Origin: an uncultured Prevotellaceae bacterium
GTDB taxonomy: Bacteria; Bacteroidota; Bacteroidia; Bacteroidales; Bacteroidaceae
Length of the DNA: 64,000 nt
NCBI GenBank assembly: GCA_902800185.1
Contig: CADCDK010000005.1
Coordinates: forward strand, 32,657-96,656
Direction of reading: 5' to 3'
Part shown: piece after piece, positions 7,236 to 15,778 of the stretch
Layout of the letters: every line of letters begins with the position of its first letter
Numbering within the stretch: position 1 is the stretch's first letter
Notes under the pieces: model-generated
The model's input: the letters and a program-made list of their open reading frames with translations, nothing else
The model's database searches: none
Told to the model about the DNA's origin: nothing
Translations under genes and position numbers: made by a program

Positions 7236-8685
7236 ACAGCGAGGCGTCTTCACCTCCATCGACTGGTGGACCATCCTCATCTACCTCCTATTGCTCACAT
7301 TCGGTTGGATGAGTGTGTGCGGCGCCTCCTATACCTATGGCGACACCGACATCCTGAGCCTTTCCACCCGCTCCGGCATGCAGATCGTGTGGATCGGCAC
7401 GAGCATTGTGCTGGGAGGTGTGCTGTTGCTGATGGACGACCGGTTGTACGACACCTTTGCCTACATCATCTACGCCTGCCTTCTGCTCCTGCTGTTTGCC
7501 ACCATCTTCAACCCCCACGAGATTAAGGGTTCCCGCTCCTGGCTTGTGCTGGGCCCCTTGCGCCTGCAGCCTGCCGAGTTTGCCAAGTTTGCCACGGCCT
7601 TGGCGGTCAGTAAGCTGATGAGCACCTACGGCTTCAACATCCAGCAATGGAAACACTTCGCTGCGGCCTGTGCGGTGGTCATGCTGCCCATGCTCTTCAT
7701 TGTGGCGCAGAAAGAGACGGGTTCGGCATTGGTCTATCTGTCGTTCTTCCTGATGTTCTATCGCGAGGGCATGCCGGGCAGCATCCTCTTTACAGGTGTC
7801 GCGATGGTGTTCTACTTTGTCGTCGGTATCAAATACGGCGGGATCGACCTGTGGGCGACGCCTACCCGTGTGGGGCCCTTCGTGGTGTTGCTCTTCGTTC
7901 AGCTCTTCACGGCGGGCATGGTCAGGATATACACCCACGACAGGGATCGAAGCACCCACATCCTGTCCCTCTGTTTTGGCATCACGCTGCTCGCCCTGCT
8001 ATTGTCCCATTTCGTCTATCCCTTTGATGTTGTCTGGGTGCAGACGGCACTCTGCGTCCTGTTGGTGCTGTGGCTGCTGGTACAATGGCTGGGCACCCGC
8101 TTCCGCAACTACTTCTACATTGCCGCCTTCGCCGCCAGTTCCGTCCTGTTCTTCAATGCTGCCGACCACGTGCTGAACAACGTCATGCAGCCCCACCAGC
8201 GTGCCCGTATCAACGTCCTGTTGGGATTGGAGGAAGACCTCCGTGGCGCGGGCTACAACGTCCATCAAAGCGAGATTGCCATCGGCTCCGGTGGACTGAG
8301 AGGGAAAGGCTTCCTGAACGGCACCCAGACCAAGCTGAAGTTCGTGCCCGAGCAGGACACCGACTTCATCTTCTGCACCGTGGGCGAGGAAGAGGGCTTC
8401 GTGGGCTCTGCGGGCGTATTGGTGCTCTTTCTGGCCTTGATACTCCGGCTCATCCATCTGGCCGAGCGCCAGCCTCGCCTGTTCGGTCGCATATATGGCT
8501 ATTGCGTGCTGAGCATCTTCCTGTTTCATGTATTTATCAACGTGGGCATGGTGCTCGGGCTGACTCCTGTCATCGGCATTCCGTTGCCCTTCTTCAGCTA
8601 CGGAGGCTCCTCGTTGTGGGGCTTCACGTTCCTGCTGTTCATCTTCCTACGCATCGATGCTGGCCGAAACGCCAATCGTCGATAG
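7216..8685 (+). CDS. rodA: Peptidoglycan glycosyltransferase RodA
   Basis: A 489-residue SEDS-family membrane protein that polymerises lipid II with PBP2. Family motifs include KGSRSWLVLGPLRLQPAEFAK near residue 105, QKETGSALVYLSFF near 170, the GSGGLRGKGFLNGTQTKLKF and VPEQDTDFIFCTVGEEEGFV segments near 360-395, and GIPLPFFSYGGSS near 455. It is longer than many RodA proteins because of extra membrane segments between about residues 195 and 310. The ATG at 7216 (MDPVADKQRG) is preferred over the long in-frame extension into mrdA, which has non-RodA sequence. It is the last gene of the operon; a strong hairpin follows. Confidence 0.93.
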   Translation: MDPVADKQRGVFTSIDWWTILIYLLLLTFGWMSVCGASYTYGDTDILSLSTRSGMQIVWIGTSIVLGGVLLLMDDRLYDTFAYIIYACLLLLLFATIFNPHEIKGSRSWLVLGPLRLQPAEFAKFATALAVSKLMSTYGFNIQQWKHFAAACAVVMLPMLFIVAQKETGSALVYLSFFLMFYREGMPGSILFTGVAMVFYFVVGIKYGGIDLWATPTRVGPFVVLLFVQLFTAGMVRIYTHDRDRSTHILSLCFGITLLALLLSHFVYPFDVVWVQTALCVLLVLWLLVQWLGTRFRNYFYIAAFAASSVLFFNAADHVLNNVMQPHQRARINVLLGLEEDLRGAGYNVHQSEIAIGSGGLRGKGFLNGTQTKLKFVPEQDTDFIFCTVGEEEGFVGSAGVLVLFLALILRLIHLAERQPRLFGRIYGYCVLSIFLFHVFINVGMVLGLTPVIGIPLPFFSYGGSSLWGFTFLLFIFLRIDAGRNANRR

Positions 8686-8690
8686 AAACG

Positions 8691-8730
8691 GAGTGGGGAG
8701 GCTTCATGATTGAAGCCTCCCCACTCTTTT
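8691..8730. terminator. Bidirectional terminator between rodA and the glycanase gene
   Basis: A perfect 16-bp inverted repeat (8691-8706 with 8711-8726, four-base TGAT loop) sits 5 bases after the rodA stop and is followed by TTTT on the plus strand. The convergent gene ends 25 bases away, so it can stop both transcripts. Confidence 0.85.
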
Positions 8731-8751
8731 CCAAAAACCCGAATCCTCTTG

Positions 8752-11520
8752 TTATGGCTTCAGGAACTTGGTGCTGTGGTTGGCATTGCTGCGCAGGATA
8801 TAGACTCCTGTGGGCAGGGTAGAAATGTTCAGCGTGGCCTGACCGTCGGTCAGCGGCTGGGTCATGAGTTTCTGACCATGGGCGTTGTAGAGGGTGACGG
8901 CGGTGGCGGTGGGATCTTTCACGCCGATGGCGGGGGCGGTGGGGTCGCCGAAGACCAGCAGGGAACCGCTGAGCTGCGGGGTGCTGGGCTGGCGGATGCC
9001 GTCAGTTTCCTTGCCGTCGCTGATGACGATGAATGCCATTTTCTCCTGATAGGGATTGCGGTTGGAGAAGGTTGCATTGGTGGCACTGGCATCGGCCTGC
9101 AGGCGCAGGACGGCGGAGGTCGTTCTCACGTTGGCAATGCGGATGAGTGTCATGAGGCTGTGGTGGAGGCTCTGCAGCTGTGCCAGCACGAAGGGGTTCT
9201 GCAGGTCTTCCTCGACATCGTAGTTGACAACGACGTTGCGCAGGAGCACGGGTGTGCTGTAGTCGATGGAGCGCACGGTGATGAGCTTGTTGTTCTCATC
9301 CTGGGTCTGTCCCTGCTCGATGGCGAAGTAGGAGCACATGGCATTGGGCTTCACGGCGTCTGTGATGCCCTCCTGTCGCTGAAGGATGATCTTGAAGCCT
9401 TCGGTGGTGATGTCGAAGACACGGCAGGTGACGGGGTAGCTGAAGACGTTCTGATAGGGCGATGCCATGACGATGGGCGTGGTGGTGAAGGGCTCCTTGA
9501 ACGTCACTTTGACGGTGTCGGTGCTGATGCGCTGGGCGCGGCCGTTGCTCCCCGTGATGGGGCCTGCCTCATACGCCAAGGTGCCGATGGTGCCGTGGCC
9601 TGTCTTGGCGATGATGTAGGAGGTGTTCTCCGCGGAGGTAAACGTCTGGTCGGCAGTGGTGACGGTGAAGGGGAAGTAGTTGAAGGTGAAGTAGCCGTTC
9701 TTGTTGATGGCGGCAATGTTCTCCACGGGGGTGAGGGTGGTGTTCTTGTAGCTTGTTCCACCGGTTACGACGGCGGGATTCTCGTCGAAGGCGTTTTTCA
9801 TATATACGCTTGCGGCATCGGTGCTCTCTGCCGAGAGTGTGCCGTATTGCAGCACTTCGGTGCCGTCGGCTCCGGACACGACGTTGTAGGCTTCCTCGGA
9901 GTAGAGCACTTTGTTGTTGTACATGTGTTCAGCCACACGGTATGTATAGGTGCCTGCCTTCTCCACGGTCTCGGTGAAGGTGTAGGAGGCGGCTTTCTCT
10001 GTCCGTGGATAGACATAGACAGCTTTCCAATCTGCGTTAGCGGCATCCTTGCGTTCAATGACTACCGAGTCAGCCAGCTCGCCATTCTTCTGTTCCCATT
10101 TCATGGTGAACTTCATGTTTGAGGGCTGGAAGCTTGACGATGTGATGACCGGAGCGTAGGTGCGCGGGGTTGTGGGAACATAGTTGTAGCTTGCGTTATA
10201 GCCCAATCCCGTGTTCATGTCGCGGAAGTACTCACCGGTTTGTGTCAGCGAACCATTCTTATACACCCTCGACGGGTCTCTCTCAGAGTTCCAATAGGCG
10301 TAGCGTTCCACATAGGGCATGTTGTTCATGTTCTGCAGGATGCGGGCCATCACCTCGGCATTCTTTGCTTCGGTCACACCCGAGACAAAGGCTCCACTGC
10401 CTCCACTCCACGAAGCACCCCATACGAACTCGGATACCCAGATGGGGCGACGATGGCGGTCGTACCAGTTTTTCAGTTCATTGAACTTTCCCTCTGTCCA
10501 GTAGCAATGCATGTCGAGAATGTCGCATCGCCAGCCACGCGCGTCGATGGAATCCATAAACTCATGTAGCCAGTTGAGTGAGCCATCGTGTGAAGAGGGC
10601 GAGCACAGGCGCATACCCGTTGCCATGAGTTTCTCCCAGTTGGCAAGTACCGTGGCGACATCCTGTGGGTGGTCGTCGGCCGAGTTGCCGGGCTCGTTGT
10701 TGGTCTTCATGTGGGCTGAATAGGTGGCGCTGCCGCATTCTGACGACGATGGCCAGTCCTCATAGATATGATGGGGAGTACATTCACGGTCGAGACCGCC
10801 ATTCTCACCCATGCCAAAGGAATAGCACCACTGCGTATTGAGGGCTGAGTTGGAACCAGAACCCGTGTCGTTGGCAAGTCCTTTCTTACTGGTGTCCTGC
10901 CACTTGAAGATACGATAGGATGAAATGCGGTTGGCCATCAGCAGGGGCAGGTTCATCTCCAAATCACTGTCGGAGGCAATGAAGCAGCGGCTGTAGCCGC
11001 GTCCATTTGCTGACAGTGAGAAGGTGACCATGTATCCGCGCTTGAGCTTGAACGACTGGATGCGGTTGTTCAGTTGGGCCGTTGTCAGTGTGTTCATGTA
11101 GCCGCCCGTGTTCCTGAGGTCGAAGTCATTCGAAGAGTCGCCTGCGAAGTTCTTCTCTGAATAGACGGTCAGCGGCTTTGTGTTCGTGCCGTAGGGCAGA
11201 ATGAGCGTTCCGTTGTTATAGATCTTCAGTTGGCAGTTGACGTTCAGGCTTGCCTGTACACCATTGATCTTGATTTTTCTCAGCAATGTCTGCACCTGCG
11301 AGGGGCGCACGTTGTCGATAATCACTACGGCATGTTCTGTGTTGGCGATGTCGATGCTTCCATCCTCACTAAAGGGAGTGGTTGACGTGATGTGGTAGTC
11401 CACGTCGTCGCTCAGGGTGACGGCTTCGGTCACCTGCCCGACAGTGGTCACGGTGTTGGCTGCCCACATGGGGATGAGTGCCATCCACATCAGACAAAGT
11501 AAAGTTAGTCTTTTCATCAT
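8752..11520 (-). CDS. Secreted GH128-like glycanase with type IX sorting tail
   Basis: A 922-residue exported protein. MMKRLTLLCLMWMALIPMWA is a signal peptide. After a beta-rich N-terminal region comes a glycosyl-hydrolase catalytic-core segment (about residues 205-440) with the YSFGMGENGGLD, DILDMHCYW and RPIWVSEFVWGAS motifs of Asl1-like/GH128 enzymes; Glu364 in VSEF is the likely nucleophile. Known GH128 members cut beta-1,3-glucan. A fibronectin III-like domain follows (about 455-555), then a long beta-rich region, and the end (TLYNAHGQKL...LPTGVYILRS) is a type IX secretion sorting domain, so the protein is probably released or anchored through the PorQ-containing pathway. The in-frame ATG at 11562 gives no signal peptide at its start and overlaps the promoter region, so 11520 is preferred. 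Substrate is not shown by the sequence. Confidence 0.75.
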   Translation of the reverse strand: MMKRLTLLCLMWMALIPMWAANTVTTVGQVTEAVTLSDDVDYHITSTTPFSEDGSIDIANTEHAVVIIDNVRPSQVQTLLRKIKINGVQASLNVNCQLKIYNNGTLILPYGTNTKPLTVYSEKNFAGDSSNDFDLRNTGGYMNTLTTAQLNNRIQSFKLKRGYMVTFSLSANGRGYSRCFIASDSDLEMNLPLLMANRISSYRIFKWQDTSKKGLANDTGSGSNSALNTQWCYSFGMGENGGLDRECTPHHIYEDWPSSSECGSATYSAHMKTNNEPGNSADDHPQDVATVLANWEKLMATGMRLCSPSSHDGSLNWLHEFMDSIDARGWRCDILDMHCYWTEGKFNELKNWYDRHRRPIWVSEFVWGASWSGGSGAFVSGVTEAKNAEVMARILQNMNNMPYVERYAYWNSERDPSRVYKNGSLTQTGEYFRDMNTGLGYNASYNYVPTTPRTYAPVITSSSFQPSNMKFTMKWEQKNGELADSVVIERKDAANADWKAVYVYPRTEKAASYTFTETVEKAGTYTYRVAEHMYNNKVLYSEEAYNVVSGADGTEVLQYGTLSAESTDAASVYMKNAFDENPAVVTGGTSYKNTTLTPVENIAAINKNGYFTFNYFPFTVTTADQTFTSAENTSYIIAKTGHGTIGTLAYEAGPITGSNGRAQRISTDTVKVTFKEPFTTTPIVMASPYQNVFSYPVTCRVFDITTEGFKIILQRQEGITDAVKPNAMCSYFAIEQGQTQDENNKLITVRSIDYSTPVLLRNVVVNYDVEEDLQNPFVLAQLQSLHHSLMTLIRIANVRTTSAVLRLQADASATNATFSNRNPYQEKMAFIVISDGKETDGIRQPSTPQLSGSLLVFGDPTAPAIGVKDPTATAVTLYNAHGQKLMTQPLTDGQATLNISTLPTGVYILRSNANHSTKFLKP

Positions 11521-11570
11521 TGTTATAGAATTTAGATTGTTATTGATTCTGTTAAAGGACATATACCCTA

Positions 11571-11578
11571 CAAAAATA
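11571..11578 (-). promoter_or_regulatory. TAnnTTTG -7 box for the glycanase gene
   Basis: Minus-strand TATTTTTG lies about 50 bases before the start at 11520 and directly after the pepD terminator. Confidence 0.6.
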
Positions 11579-11582
11579 CGAA

Positions 11583-11613
11583 TAAAAAAAGAGAAGAGTG
11601 TTTACCTCTTCTC
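11583..11613 (-). terminator. Rho-independent terminator of pepD
   Basis: On the minus strand GAGAAGAG pairs with CTCTTCTC (11606-11613 with 11591-11598, seven-base loop) and is followed by a run of seven T. It lies about 180 bases after the pepD stop. Confidence 0.75.
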
Positions 11614-11640
11614 TTAATTAAGAAAAATTAAGAATATTGG

Positions 11641-11775
11641 AGTGGCCGCTTCCACTAAGTGGTAGCCTTGTTTTCACTGCTTGGTAGCGTGAGTACCACT
11701 GAGTGGAATTCTCAGTACCAACCCGCCTGGTACTGACAGTTCCAACCCGCTTGGTACTGATAGTTCCAACTTGTT
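11641..11775. repeat. Cluster of short palindromes downstream of pepD
   Basis: The interval holds at least four palindromic or repeated units: CCACTAAGTGG (11652-11662), ACCACTGAGTGG (near 11696), GTACCAACCCGCCTGGTAC (near 11715-11733) and two further CCAACCCGC/TTGGTACTGA-type copies ending in TTCCAACTTG. The units share a spacing of about 20-30 bases. No open frame of interest covers it. It lies in the 3' region of pepD, before the terminator. Confidence 0.7.
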
Positions 11776-11793
11776 TTTTAGTTCACTTCCTCT

Positions 11794-13257
11794 TTATTTG
11801 ACGGGGATTTCCTCCAATGTCTTCTTCAGCAATTCCCAGAAAGGAGCAACGGTGGCGATGAGGGCGCGCTCGGTGGTGGTGTGCGGGCTCTTCATCGTAG
11901 GACCGAGGGAGACAACGTCGAGATGCGGGTACTTCCCGAGGATGACGGAGCACTCCAGTCCGGCATGGTCAACCTGAATGATGCCCTCGGTGCCGTTCAG
12001 CTCCTTGTAGATGCGGAGCAGCAGGTGCAGCAGCTCGCTGTCGGGGTTCGGATCCCAGCCGCCATAGCTCCCGGCGGTCTCCACCTTCATGCCTGCCATG
12101 TTGAAACAGCTCTCGAGCATCTTGACGATGTAGTCCTTCATATCCTCGCGGCTGGAGCGTGCCAGAATCTGCAGTGAAGCACTGCCGTTCTCAATGTTGA
12201 TGATGGCGAGGTTCGACGAGGTCTCCACCACGTTGGGATAGGCGGGTATCATGCGCACCACGCCGTCGTGACAGGCGTAGATGGCGTTGATGAGGTTGTC
12301 CTGTATCTCCACGGGAATCTCCGTCTTCGGGGTCTCGATGTCTTCAGCGAAGAACTCGATGCCGCTCTCAATGCCTTTGTACTCGTCGGTGAAGTCTTCC
12401 TTCCAGTCGGCCACCAGTTCTTGGAGTGCCTCGACATTCTCCTTCGGAAGGGTGAGCACCACTTCCGCCTTGAAGGGGATGGCATTGCGCATGTTGCCAC
12501 CATGCCAAGTGGCAAGACGTGCCTCGCACTCCTCGATGGCTTCGCGCACGAAGCGTGCCATCATCTTGTTGGCATTGCCGCGCCCCTCGTGAATCTCCAG
12601 TCCGCTGTGTCCGCCACGCAGTCCTTTCAGCGTCACGCGCACGGCAGCATCCGTCGGGTCGGTTTCCACTTCTTTGTATTCCAGTGTGGCGGTCACGTCG
12701 ATGCCGCCTGCGGAGCCAATGACGAACTTTCCCCAGTGCTCAGAGTCGAGGTTGAGCAGGATGTCGCCCTGAAGCATGTTCTCAGGCAGGTCGTTGGCAC
12801 CGTACATGCCCGTCTCCTCGTCGGCTGTGATGAGGGCTTCTACGGGACCATGGCGGAGCGTCTTGTCTTCCATGACAGCCATGATAGCGGCAACGCCCAG
12901 GCCGTTGTCGGCACCGAGTGTGGTTCCTTTGGCTTTCACCCACTCGCCGTCGATCCACGGCTCGATGGGGTCGGTCACGAAGTCGTGTGTGGACTCAGGT
13001 GTCTTCTGCGGCACCATGTCCATGTGGGCCTGCAGAATCACTCCCTTGCGGTTCTCCATGCCTGCCGAGGCGGGCTTGCGCATCACGACGTTGCGGCCTT
13101 CGTCGATGAAGGCTTCCACACCGGCTTGCTTGGCGAAGTCGAGCAGGAACTGTTGTACTTTCTCTAAATGTCCGCTGGGGCGGGGCACCTGCGTCAGCGC
13201 GTAGAAGTTGCGCCATACGCATTCGGGTGATAGTTTTGCAATTTCGTTGTTCATCAT
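11794..13257 (-). CDS. pepD: Aminoacyl-histidine dipeptidase PepD (M20/M28 metallopeptidase)
   Basis: A 487-residue cytosolic di-zinc dipeptidase that releases amino acids from Xaa-His and related dipeptides. The metal-binding motifs are ILQAHMDMVPQ (near residue 76), TTLGADNGLGVAA (near 115), TADEETGMYGA (catalytic Glu pair near 145), LLNLDSEHWG, the RGGHSGLEIHEGRGNAN lid segment, and MKSPHTTTER near the C-terminus. Length and order are those of PepD/PepV-like beta-alanyl dipeptidases. It starts three bases after the YbhN-like gene and was probably transcribed with it. Two adjacent ATG codons (13257 and 13254) could serve as start. Confidence 0.92.
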   Translation of the reverse strand: MMNNEIAKLSPECVWRNFYALTQVPRPSGHLEKVQQFLLDFAKQAGVEAFIDEGRNVVMRKPASAGMENRKGVILQAHMDMVPQKTPESTHDFVTDPIEPWIDGEWVKAKGTTLGADNGLGVAAIMAVMEDKTLRHGPVEALITADEETGMYGANDLPENMLQGDILLNLDSEHWGKFVIGSAGGIDVTATLEYKEVETDPTDAAVRVTLKGLRGGHSGLEIHEGRGNANKMMARFVREAIEECEARLATWHGGNMRNAIPFKAEVVLTLPKENVEALQELVADWKEDFTDEYKGIESGIEFFAEDIETPKTEIPVEIQDNLINAIYACHDGVVRMIPAYPNVVETSSNLAIINIENGSASLQILARSSREDMKDYIVKMLESCFNMAGMKVETAGSYGGWDPNPDSELLHLLLRIYKELNGTEGIIQVDHAGLECSVILGKYPHLDVVSLGPTMKSPHTTTERALIATVAPFWELLKKTLEEIPVK

Positions 13258-13260
13258 GTT

Positions 13261-14256
13261 TTATTCAGTTTTTAGGATAGTTGATTGACGAAAGAATAGC
13301 ATGATCCACGCATACACACCCAGAAGGATGACGAGGAGCGTCTGGACGGAGTGGACGATGAGGACGAAGTAGAGCGCATCGTATTCCTGTATGCCATAGA
13401 GAATGAGCATGGTCTTCACGGCGAAATGCCACGGGCCAGCACCGTTGGGTGTGGGCACGATAACGGCTATGCTGCCAACGATGAAGGTGACCAGCGCACA
13501 GGACATGCCCAGTTGGGATGTCGCCTCGAAGCAGAAGAATGTCAGGTAGTAATGCAGGAAGTAGCTTCCCCAGATGGCGAGGGTGAAGAACAGAAACAGT
13601 GGCACGTTGCGCACCTTGCGAAGCGAGGCGATGCCCTGCCAGATACCGGAGAGCGTGTCCTTCACCTTATTATATATGGTGAGCTTGCGCAGGAGAATCC
13701 AGAAGAGGATGCCCATGGCAATGAGGCAGATGATGGTGACCATCCACCCCGTGCGGGTGAAGCGGTTGATGATGCCGTCGAGACTGGTGCCCGTCTCGTC
13801 GAAGAACGTCATGAAGACGGGAATCTGCACGAGGAACGTAGCACCGGCAATCAGCAGGACGAGCACCGAGTCGATGGCACGCTCGGTGACAACGGTTCCC
13901 AAGGCCTTGGGGAACGAAACGTTGTCGTAGCGTTTCAATACCCCGCAGCGCGCAAACTCGCCGAGGCGGGGCACGATGAGACTCAAGGCATAGGAGAGGA
14001 AGATGGAGTGGATGGAAGTAGAGACCCGCGGACGTTCCCCCAAAGGCTCCAGCGTCTGACGCCAGCGCCAGCCACGGAACACCTGCGCCATGATGCCAAA
14101 GGGGAAGGACAGCAGCATCCATGTCCAGTCCATTTGGTGAAGCATCACCTCCTTGACCTGCTGGAAGTCGAACCCTCGGTACATCCAGTAGAGGATGGCA
14201 CCACCGAGAACCATCGACAGCAGTATCTTCAATATGTTGTTGGTAATTGTCTTCAT
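13261..14256 (-). CDS. YbhN/AglD-type integral membrane protein (lysylphosphatidylglycerol synthase TM domain family)
   Basis: A 331-residue protein with about eight hydrophobic segments from residue 9 on (ILLSMVLGGAILYWMYRGF). It has the family's VFRGWRWR, SIFLSYALSLIVPRLGEFARCGVLKRY, and VPTPNGAGPWHFAVK motifs. This fold is shared with the flippase half of MprF, but the catalytic lysyl-transfer domain is absent, so the likely role is moving or handling a lipid-linked substrate in the inner membrane; the substrate is unknown. The ATG at 14256 begins MKTITNN. A perfect CAAAAGTA (TACTTTTG) box ends only six bases before that ATG, so the message may be leaderless. It leads into pepD. Confidence 0.8.
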   Translation of the reverse strand: MKTITNNILKILLSMVLGGAILYWMYRGFDFQQVKEVMLHQMDWTWMLLSFPFGIMAQVFRGWRWRQTLEPLGERPRVSTSIHSIFLSYALSLIVPRLGEFARCGVLKRYDNVSFPKALGTVVTERAIDSVLVLLIAGATFLVQIPVFMTFFDETGTSLDGIINRFTRTGWMVTIICLIAMGILFWILLRKLTIYNKVKDTLSGIWQGIASLRKVRNVPLFLFFTLAIWGSYFLHYYLTFFCFEATSQLGMSCALVTFIVGSIAVIVPTPNGAGPWHFAVKTMLILYGIQEYDALYFVLIVHSVQTLLVILLGVYAWIMLFFRQSTILKTE

Positions 14257-14262
14257 ATCATG

Positions 14263-14270
14263 CAAAAGTA
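14263..14270 (-). promoter_or_regulatory. TAnnTTTG -7 box almost touching the YbhN-like start
   Basis: Minus-strand TACTTTTG ends six bases before the ATG at 14256. With the usual spacing to the start point, transcription would begin on or next to the ATG. Confidence 0.55.
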
Positions 14271-14353
14271 ATGTAAATCGTTGATAACACAAAATTATAG
14301 CTGTGTTTTTAATTATTTTTTAATGCGGACTCTCTTCTTTGGAAATATTTTCC

Positions 14354-14361
14354 TACCTTTG
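14354..14361 (+). promoter_or_regulatory. TAnnTTTG -7 box for rsmA
   Basis: TACCTTTG lies 18 bases before the ATG at 14380 and inside the long upstream extension of that frame, so it fixes the start. Confidence 0.65.
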
Positions 14362-14379
14362 CAAGAAAGCAATGCACAC

Positions 14380-15177
14380 ATGGTGAAACAAGTAAAGCCG
14401 AAAAAGAACCTGGGCCAGCACTTCCTGACCGACCTCTCGATAGCCCGTCGTATCGCCGACACGGTGGATGCCTGTCCCGACATTCCCGTCTTGGAGATTG
14501 GACCGGGCATGGGCGTCCTGACACAATATCTTGTGGCAAAGCCCCGTCCCGTGAAGGCGGTGGAGATTGACAAGGAGAGTGTGGCATACCTGAAGCAGAC
14601 GTTGTTTAAGGACTCCTCCGACCCCATCATCGAAGGCGACTTCCTGCGAATGGATCTTCATGATGTCTTCGGCGGGCAGCCCTTCGTGCTCACGGGCAAC
14701 TATCCCTATGACATCTCGTCGCAGATCTTCTTCAAGATGCTCGACTACAAGGAACTCGTGCCTTGCTGCACGGGTATGATCCAGCGTGAGGTGGCGTTGC
14801 GGATCGCCTCGGAGCCTGGCAACAAGGCATACGGCATCCTCTCGGTGCTGATACAGGCGTGGTATGACGTGGAATATCTCTTCACCGTCGATGAGCATGT
14901 GTTCAATCCGCCGCCCAAGGTGAAGAGTGCCGTGATTCGGATGACGCGCAACCACGTGGACTCGTTAGGGTGCGACGAACAGCTTTTCAAGCGGGTGGTG
15001 AAGACGGTCTTTAACCAGCGTCGGAAGATGTTGCGGGTGTCATTGCGCCAGCTTCTGCCATCTACCTCATCGCTCTTGTCGGCGGAGTCACCCGTCCCCA
15101 TGCTGACGAAGCGCCCGGAACAACTGTCGGTACAGGACTTTGTGGAACTGACAAACATGGTCGCAACGGAGATGTAA
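14380..15177 (+). CDS. rsmA: 16S rRNA (adenine1518/1519-N6)-dimethyltransferase RsmA
   Basis: A 265-residue SAM-dependent methyltransferase that dimethylates two adjacent adenines at the 3' end of 16S rRNA late in 30S assembly. Motifs: KKNLGQHFLTD (residues 7-17), the SAM motif LEIGPGMGVLTQYL, acidic VEIDKE, EGDFL, and catalytic NYPYDISSQIFFK (the NLPY-type motif IV, here NYPY), with VFNPPPKVKSAVI and NQRRKMLR in the C-terminal domain. The open frame continues upstream, but the TACCTTTG box there and the normal N-terminus MVKQVKPKKNLGQ support 14380. Divergent from the YbhN gene. Confidence 0.93.
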   Translation: MVKQVKPKKNLGQHFLTDLSIARRIADTVDACPDIPVLEIGPGMGVLTQYLVAKPRPVKAVEIDKESVAYLKQTLFKDSSDPIIEGDFLRMDLHDVFGGQPFVLTGNYPYDISSQIFFKMLDYKELVPCCTGMIQREVALRIASEPGNKAYGILSVLIQAWYDVEYLFTVDEHVFNPPPKVKSAVIRMTRNHVDSLGCDEQLFKRVVKTVFNQRRKMLRVSLRQLLPSTSSLLSAESPVPMLTKRPEQLSVQDFVELTNMVATEM

Positions 15178-15202
15178 GGAAAAAAGAAATCAGGAAAGAG
15201 AC

Positions 15203-15700
15203 ATGATGACCAAGCAAGAACGATATGAAACGCTCTGCGCACAGGTGGAAAGCCTGATTGCAGGAGAAACCAATGAAACGGGTATGCTGGCGAATACGGC
15301 GGCTGCCATGAAGGAAATGTTCCCTGAAGCGTATTTCTGGGTGGGATTCTATTTAGTGAAGGAGTTGGAAGGACAAGGAGACGAGAAGTCAAGCCGGTTG
15401 GAGTTAGGACCATTCCAGGGCTCAGTCGCCTGCTATACGATTCCCTATGGAAAAGGCGTGTGTGGAACGGCATGGGCTGAACAAAGAACGCAAGTCGTTC
15501 CCGACGTGGAGGCTTTTCCCGGCCATATCGCCTGTAGCTCGCTCAGTCGCTCAGAGATTGTGGTGCCCGTGTTCGGAATGGACGGTCATGTGAAAGCTGT
15601 GATCGATATAGACAGTACGGAAGTGGGAACCTTTGACGAGGTGGATGCCCTGTATCTCGAAAAGATTGCAAAAATTTTGGCAAAAGAGTTGCGGTATTGA
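15203..15700 (+). CDS. msrC: Free methionine-(R)-sulfoxide reductase, GAF domain
   Basis: A 165-residue single GAF-domain protein. It matches fRMsr enzymes, which reduce free methionine-R-sulfoxide with thioredoxin, through the segment ACYTIPYGKGVCGTAW followed by PDVEAFPGHIACSSLSRSE and VIDIDSTEVGTFDEVD. The three cysteines in ACYT, GVCGTA and IACSS correspond to the known redox and catalytic cysteines. A purine-rich AGGAAAGAG precedes the ATG. It lies 25 bases after rsmA and is probably co-transcribed. A thioredoxin reductase that could supply electrons is at 28191-29138. Confidence 0.88.
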   Translation: MMTKQERYETLCAQVESLIAGETNETGMLANTAAAMKEMFPEAYFWVGFYLVKELEGQGDEKSSRLELGPFQGSVACYTIPYGKGVCGTAWAEQRTQVVPDVEAFPGHIACSSLSRSEIVVPVFGMDGHVKAVIDIDSTEVGTFDEVDALYLEKIAKILAKELRY

Positions 15701-15711
15701 AATAATTTGAC

Positions 15712-15719
15712 TATTTTTG
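15712..15719 (+). promoter_or_regulatory. TAnnTTTG -7 box for frr
   Basis: TATTTTTG lies about 60 bases before the frr ATG. Confidence 0.55.
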
Positions 15720-15778
15720 TGCATCATTAAACTCATGAATTGTAACCGAAAACTGTATAAACTATAAACAATAATAAT

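Noticed and set aside
8710-10122. Long plus-strand frame of 470 codons opposite the glycanase gene
   Set aside because: It is a Gly/Val/Asp-rich shadow of the minus-strand gene, which has signal peptide, catalytic motifs and sorting tail.
11641-11775. CRISPR array at the palindrome cluster
   Set aside because: The units are short, unequal and lack constant-length spacers; no cas gene is present in the window.
12268-13167. Plus-strand frame of 299 codons opposite pepD
   Set aside because: It mirrors the codon pattern of pepD and has no recognisable protein features.
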